A DNA stretch of 64,000 nt, taken from Mucilaginibacter sp. KACC 22063. Lineage in GTDB: Bacteria > Bacteroidota > Bacteroidia > Sphingobacteriales > Sphingobacteriaceae. A model generated the notes under the pieces. The model did not search any database, was not told the DNA's origin, and was given only the letters and a program-made list of their open reading frames with translations. Within the stretch, counting starts at the first letter, position 1. Every line of letters starts with the position of its first letter. The stretch lies in assembly GCF_028736115.1 (NCBI RefSeq), contig NZ_CP117877.1, positions 2,914,001-2,978,000 on the forward strand, read 5' to 3'. Shown here piece by piece: positions 63,170 to 64,000 of the stretch. The position numbers and the translations under genes are program-made.

Positions 63170-64000
63170 TTAACTGTTATTCTTGAGGTACCAATCCCTG
63201 AATGATTGCTTAGGTGCCTGCGGCATATCACGGTGCTTATACCACGGGTTAAGCTTGTTATTAATAGCAAAAGGAATATATCTAAGTGCGGCACGACCCG
63301 CCTTTCCCGCTGTATGATATAAGGCCGGCGACGAAAGCGTGGCTGCCATTAATTGCATCCCTATTTTTTTAGCGGTGGGTGCATAGCCTTTTTTTACAAG
63401 TACCTGCCGCCATTTATAAAGCTGATCATGAATATCAATTTTAACCGGGCACACATTAGAGCATGATCCGCACAAGGTTGATGCAAAAGGCAGATCAGCG
63501 TATTTCTCCATATCAAGGTTTGGTGCCAGGATGGAACCAATAGGCCCTGCCACTGCCGTATGGTAGCTATGCCCTCCACTTCTGCGATAAACCGGGCAGG
63601 TGTTCATACATGCTCCGCACCTGATACATTTTAAAGAGTTCCTGAAATCAGGACGGCCTAACTGTTCGCTGCGGCCATTGTCAACCAGCACAATATGGAT
63701 TTCTTTGCCATCACGCGGTTTTCTGAAGTGGCTGCTATAAGTAGTTATCGGCTGGCCGGTTGCACTTCGGGTCAGTAGCCTTAAAAATACACCTAAGTGT
63801 TTACGCTCGGGGATTAGCTTTTCTATACCCATGCTGGCAATGTGGATATCAGCCAGATGTGCGCCCATATCGGCGTTACCTTCATTGGTACATACTACAA
63901 ATTCGCCCGTTTCGGCTACGGCAAAGTTTACTCCTGTTAAAGCTGCACGCCTGGTCAGAAAGATCTCCCGTAAATGCTGACGGGCGGCCTCTGTTAATAT
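63170..64000 (-). CDS. lutB: LutB-type iron-sulfur lactate utilisation protein (5' part beyond window)
   Basis: 277 codons visible; the frame continues past 64000, so the true start is outside. It contains the LUD C-terminal part (AVAETGEFVVCTNEGNADMG, ADIHIASMGIEKLIPE) and two [4Fe-4S] ferredoxin-like motifs: IRCGACMNTCPVYRR and TLCGSCSNVCPVKI. A C-terminal helix region follows. A shorter internal ATG at 63868 is not the real start because the family pattern extends upstream of it. Confidence 0.95.
   Translation of the reverse strand: MLTEAARQHLREIFLTRRAALTGVNFAVAETGEFVVCTNEGNADMGAHLADIHIASMGIEKLIPERKHLGVFLRLLTRSATGQPITTYSSHFRKPRDGKEIHIVLVDNGRSEQLGRPDFRNSLKCIRCGACMNTCPVYRRSGGHSYHTAVAGPIGSILAPNLDMEKYADLPFASTLCGSCSNVCPVKIDIHDQLYKWRQVLVKKGYAPTAKKIGMQLMAATLSSPALYHTAGKAGRAALRYIPFAINNKLNPWYKHRDMPQAPKQSFRDWYLKNNS

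Noticed and set aside
1..64000. CRISPR arrays, tRNA, rRNA or prophage
   Set aside because: No regularly spaced 25-40 bp repeats, cloverleaf sequences or phage structural genes were seen on reading through.

Overview
The window looks like a chromosomal segment of a Bacteroidota bacterium, most likely Sphingobacteriaceae (Mucilaginibacter/Pedobacter-like). The indications are a SusC/SusD pair, a 7TM-DISM sensor, an N-succinylornithine-type arginine pathway, a Bacteroidetes Hc1 histone-like protein, few Shine-Dalgarno sequences, and promoters of the TTTG / TAnnTTTG type. I saw no rRNA, tRNA, CRISPR array, prophage or intact insertion sequence.

Layout. 1-4426: a SusD (cut by the window edge) and SusC nutrient-uptake pair on the minus strand. 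It is divergent from a membrane sensor (5142-7070) whose C-terminus is a transposase-derived zinc-ribbon/HTH module. 7072-8664: small genes and a YycJ-like MBL hydrolase. 8786-14938: the arginine operon (GNAT, argG, cupin, argC, an IVP-family four-helix-bundle gene, argD, argF'). It is preceded by a promoter with a palindromic operator, an unreported 41-codon leader peptide ending in Arg-Arg-Arg codons, and a hairpin/terminator-like leader. A PaiB-like gene follows. After a minus-strand block (SDR, NhaP-type antiporter, type II NADH dehydrogenase) the amino-acid theme resumes with argB, proC and an aspartokinase (19256-22355). 22553-28298+: an S9 peptidase, a glycoside hydrolase, a pentad-repeat small protein, an SDR and an AraC regulator. 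29379-32665: a glutamine-synthetase-like / APH-like / HAD-IIA operon.

33840-51457 is a surface-glycan and small-molecule biosynthesis region on both strands. It holds methyltransferases, an ABC exporter, six glycosyltransferases, an amidohydrolase, a radical-SAM/SPASM protein with a broken cluster motif next to a B12-binding radical SAM enzyme, a nucleotidyltransferase, two O-antigen-ligase-type membrane proteins and a Wzx flippase. 51505-61297 is signal-rich: a divergent histidine kinase/response regulator pair with duplicated palindromes between the genes, a BamA-like barrel carrying a kinase-like DRH motif, a response regulator fused to a CxxC-less thioredoxin reductase with its cNMP-binding histidine kinase, and a PAS protein ending in an orphan DHp domain. 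The right end has Hc1, a DoxX-like gene and lutC-lutB (lactate utilisation, cut by the edge).

The strongest candidates for something undescribed are: (1) the arginine leader peptide/attenuator; (2) the sensor-transposase-domain fusion beside susCD; (3) inverted heptanucleotide arrays flanking the IVP gene inside the arg operon; (4) the kinase-like/BamA fusion; and (5) the radical SAM-SPASM protein that has lost its cluster cysteine next to a B12 radical SAM enzyme.
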